Assembly: GCA_964544965.1 (NCBI GenBank) | Contig: CAZJED010000031.1 | Location: 1 to 17,019, forward strand | Origin: UBA11869 sp964544965 | GTDB taxonomy: Bacteria; Pseudomonadota; Gammaproteobacteria; Eutrophobiales; Eutrophobiaceae | Reading direction: 5' to 3' | Length of the DNA: 17,019 bases | In this document: piece by piece, positions 15,570 through 17,019 of the stretch | How positions within the stretch are numbered: the first letter of the stretch is position 1 | Layout: every line of letters starts with the position of its first letter | Position numbers and translations under genes: made by a program | Notes under the pieces: model-generated | Told to the model about the DNA's origin: nothing | Databases searched by the model: none | Seen by the model: the letters and a program-made list of their open reading frames with translations, nothing else

Positions 15570-17019
15570 ATGTCGAAATCTGCAACTAATAAAATTTTCT
15601 TATTGATAACGAGTTTATCACTTGTTTTTGCAACTGGTATCGGTCGTGCGGATGATACCGAAATTTACTTCAGCACAGGCAGCGCTACCGAGAGCGTGCT
15701 TCGTCCAAATGTACTTTTTATTCTCGATACCTCTGGCAGTATGATTTTTAACACCACAGATTCCGGTCAAACACGACTTGATGAGCTGAAAGATGCTATG
15801 GAATCAGTTCTTGATTCTTTGACTGAAGTAAATGTTGGCCTGATGCGTTTTAATGATGCTATAGGTCAAGATGGCGGACCAGTCATTTTTCCGATGAATT
15901 ATATTGATGGCGATGTCGCTGAAGTGGTGGGTGATAGCGGTCAAAATACAGTTACTGAGATTGTGAATACCGCTTTTTTAGATAGTGATTTAGATGATGG
16001 CGAGGAAGTAATAACATCCGGGGAAGTTTCATTAACAGATCTGGTATTGGATGCCTTTGATTTTGGTGGCACGCAGTCTGTCGTCGGTGGTACCCAAACT
16101 TTTCCGATAACTATTAGTACAGATGATTCAGTGGAGGACTTGACGGGTTGTTTAGGTTGTGGCCCTGATTGTGTCGCGACAGTAGGTACAACTTATATTC
16201 ATTCTTGTATAGCAGCTGGTCTTCGTTTTACAGGTATTACCGTCCCTCAAGGGTCAACTATTAGTGAGGCCTTTATCGATCTTACCGTTGAGCGACGTCA
16301 AACTACTGCAACGAACACCACGATAGTTGGCCAGGATGTGGGTGATGCAGCTGCTATTGCTGCACCAGCTAGTTTAGGTTTTGGAAACATTAACTCTGAT
16401 ATAACAAGTCGCGGCGCAACCAGTGCCTCGGTTAATTGGAACGGGGTTCCCGCCTCTAGCGCGGGACAGGTTATTACCAGCCCTGATATTGCAACCATTG
16501 TTCAGGAGATTGTTGACCGTGCTGATTGGGCATCCGGCCAGGATATGTTTTTTAGATTCGAAAGTAGCGCCGGCTTCAGAGAGTTAGAAGTGTTTGAGGA
16601 TAGTGAGGCAGATGCACCTGATCTTCGTATCACAATTGCCGGTTCGGGCACTGCTGTTGAAGGCGATGACCAGATGATTGCGCTTCGTTTTACCGATTTA
16701 AATATTCCGCAAGGGGCAACACTTACTGAGGCCACATTAACCTTAACTCCTTCTGCCGCACCAGCGACTGGATTAGAAAGTACCTGGGAGATAAGCGCCG
16801 AGCAAACTGATGATTCAGAAGCCCTGGAAGATAGTGTCAGCAATATTAGCAGTCGTTCAAGCGGTGGTACTTCAGTGAGCTGGACGCTCGGTGCGTCAGA
16901 TTTAATTACCGAAGATGAACCTGAAGAGAGTATCGATATTAAAGCTGTAATTCAGGATGTAGTTGACCGTGCCGGCTGGTGCGGCGGTAATGCATTAACG
17001 CTGCTGCTTGATACCAGTA
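15570..17019 (+). CDS. Second PilC/PilY1-like VWA protein, N-terminal 483 codons (runs off window)
   Basis: The frame is open from the start to the right edge, so the 3' part is missing. Three in-frame ATGs occur (15555, 15564, 15570). 15570 is chosen because it gives a compact signal peptide (MSKSATNKIFLLITSLSLVF, cleavage after GRA), but no good Shine-Dalgarno decides the point. The mature part begins DDTEIYFS as in the first PilY1-like protein. The MIDAS motif DTSGS is at 53-57, then NVGLMRFN and IFPMNYIDGD. The VWA fold is then interrupted as in the first protein. Repeat one runs about 213-360 (with IVQEIVDRADWASGQDMFF) and repeat two begins near 365 (DDQMIALRFTDLNIPQGA) and reaches GWCGGNALTLLLD at the edge. 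It is a tandem paralogue of the 9801 gene. Whether it also has a C-terminal PilC propeller cannot be seen here. Confidence 0.85.
   Translation, partial: MSKSATNKIFLLITSLSLVFATGIGRADDTEIYFSTGSATESVLRPNVLFILDTSGSMIFNTTDSGQTRLDELKDAMESVLDSLTEVNVGLMRFNDAIGQDGGPVIFPMNYIDGDVAEVVGDSGQNTVTEIVNTAFLDSDLDDGEEVITSGEVSLTDLVLDAFDFGGTQSVVGGTQTFPITISTDDSVEDLTGCLGCGPDCVATVGTTYIHSCIAAGLRFTGITVPQGSTISEAFIDLTVERRQTTATNTTIVGQDVGDAAAIAAPASLGFGNINSDITSRGATSASVNWNGVPASSAGQVITSPDIATIVQEIVDRADWASGQDMFFRFESSAGFRELEVFEDSEADAPDLRITIAGSGTAVEGDDQMIALRFTDLNIPQGATLTEATLTLTPSAAPATGLESTWEISAEQTDDSEALEDSVSNISSRSSGGTSVSWTLGASDLITEDEPEESIDIKAVIQDVVDRAGWCGGNALTLLLDTS

Noticed and set aside
16298..16843. Open frames on the minus strand opposite the second PilY1-like gene
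   Set aside because: They show no recognisable domain or ribosome site and lie opposite a continuous homologous coding frame. They are shadow frames.

Overview
The window reads as a chromosomal segment of a moderately AT-rich gammaproteobacterium. Support for this: the trpS-scpA-scpB-rluB order, the tpiA-secG-tRNA-Leu(GAG) order (E. coli also has secG followed by leuU), the yciB-yciI-bolA cluster, and PilC/PilY1-type pilus proteins. The genus cannot be named from this sequence. No insertion sequence, integrase, CRISPR array or rRNA is visible.

Layout. (1) 1-1656, plus strand: the 3' end of a short-chain dehydrogenase gene followed after 2 nt by bioA (biotin synthesis). (2) 1660-3937, minus strand: a compact operon read yciB-yciI-bolA-dapE, with gaps of 2 nt, an 8-nt overlap, and 10 nt. 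It converges on bioA with only 3 nt between the stop codons. (3) 3938-4166: divergent promoter region. (4) 4167-8295, plus strand: trpS (TTG start behind a perfect Shine-Dalgarno), scpA, scpB, rluB and a DNA glycosylase of the endonuclease III superfamily, tightly packed with 4-nt overlaps or short gaps. (5) 8382-9664: tpiA, secG, tRNA-Leu(GAG). (6) 9801 to the end: a surface or pilus locus. A 1723-residue PilY1-like protein is followed, with a TAATG stop/start overlap, by a 155-residue secreted protein of unknown function. A second PilY1-like gene then runs off the right edge.

The first 9.7 kb is ordinary housekeeping: biotin and lysine/peptidoglycan precursor synthesis, Fe-S/BolA function, tryptophan charging, chromosome condensation (ScpAB works with SMC), 23S rRNA pseudouridylation, base-excision repair, glycolysis and Sec export. 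The unusual part is the last 7.2 kb. Both PilY1-like proteins start with a signal peptide and a von Willebrand factor A (VWA) MIDAS motif (DTSGS). In the complete protein the VWA fold is interrupted by about 630 residues containing three copies of a beta-rich repeat, each carrying a motif of the form VQEIVNRxGWxSG. The VWA fold then resumes and is followed by a C-terminal PilC-type beta-propeller with calcium-loop-like motifs. The second protein has the same N-terminal plan, so this is a tandem duplication separated by the small secreted gene. No minor pilin genes (pilV, pilW, pilX, pilE, fimT) are present in the window.
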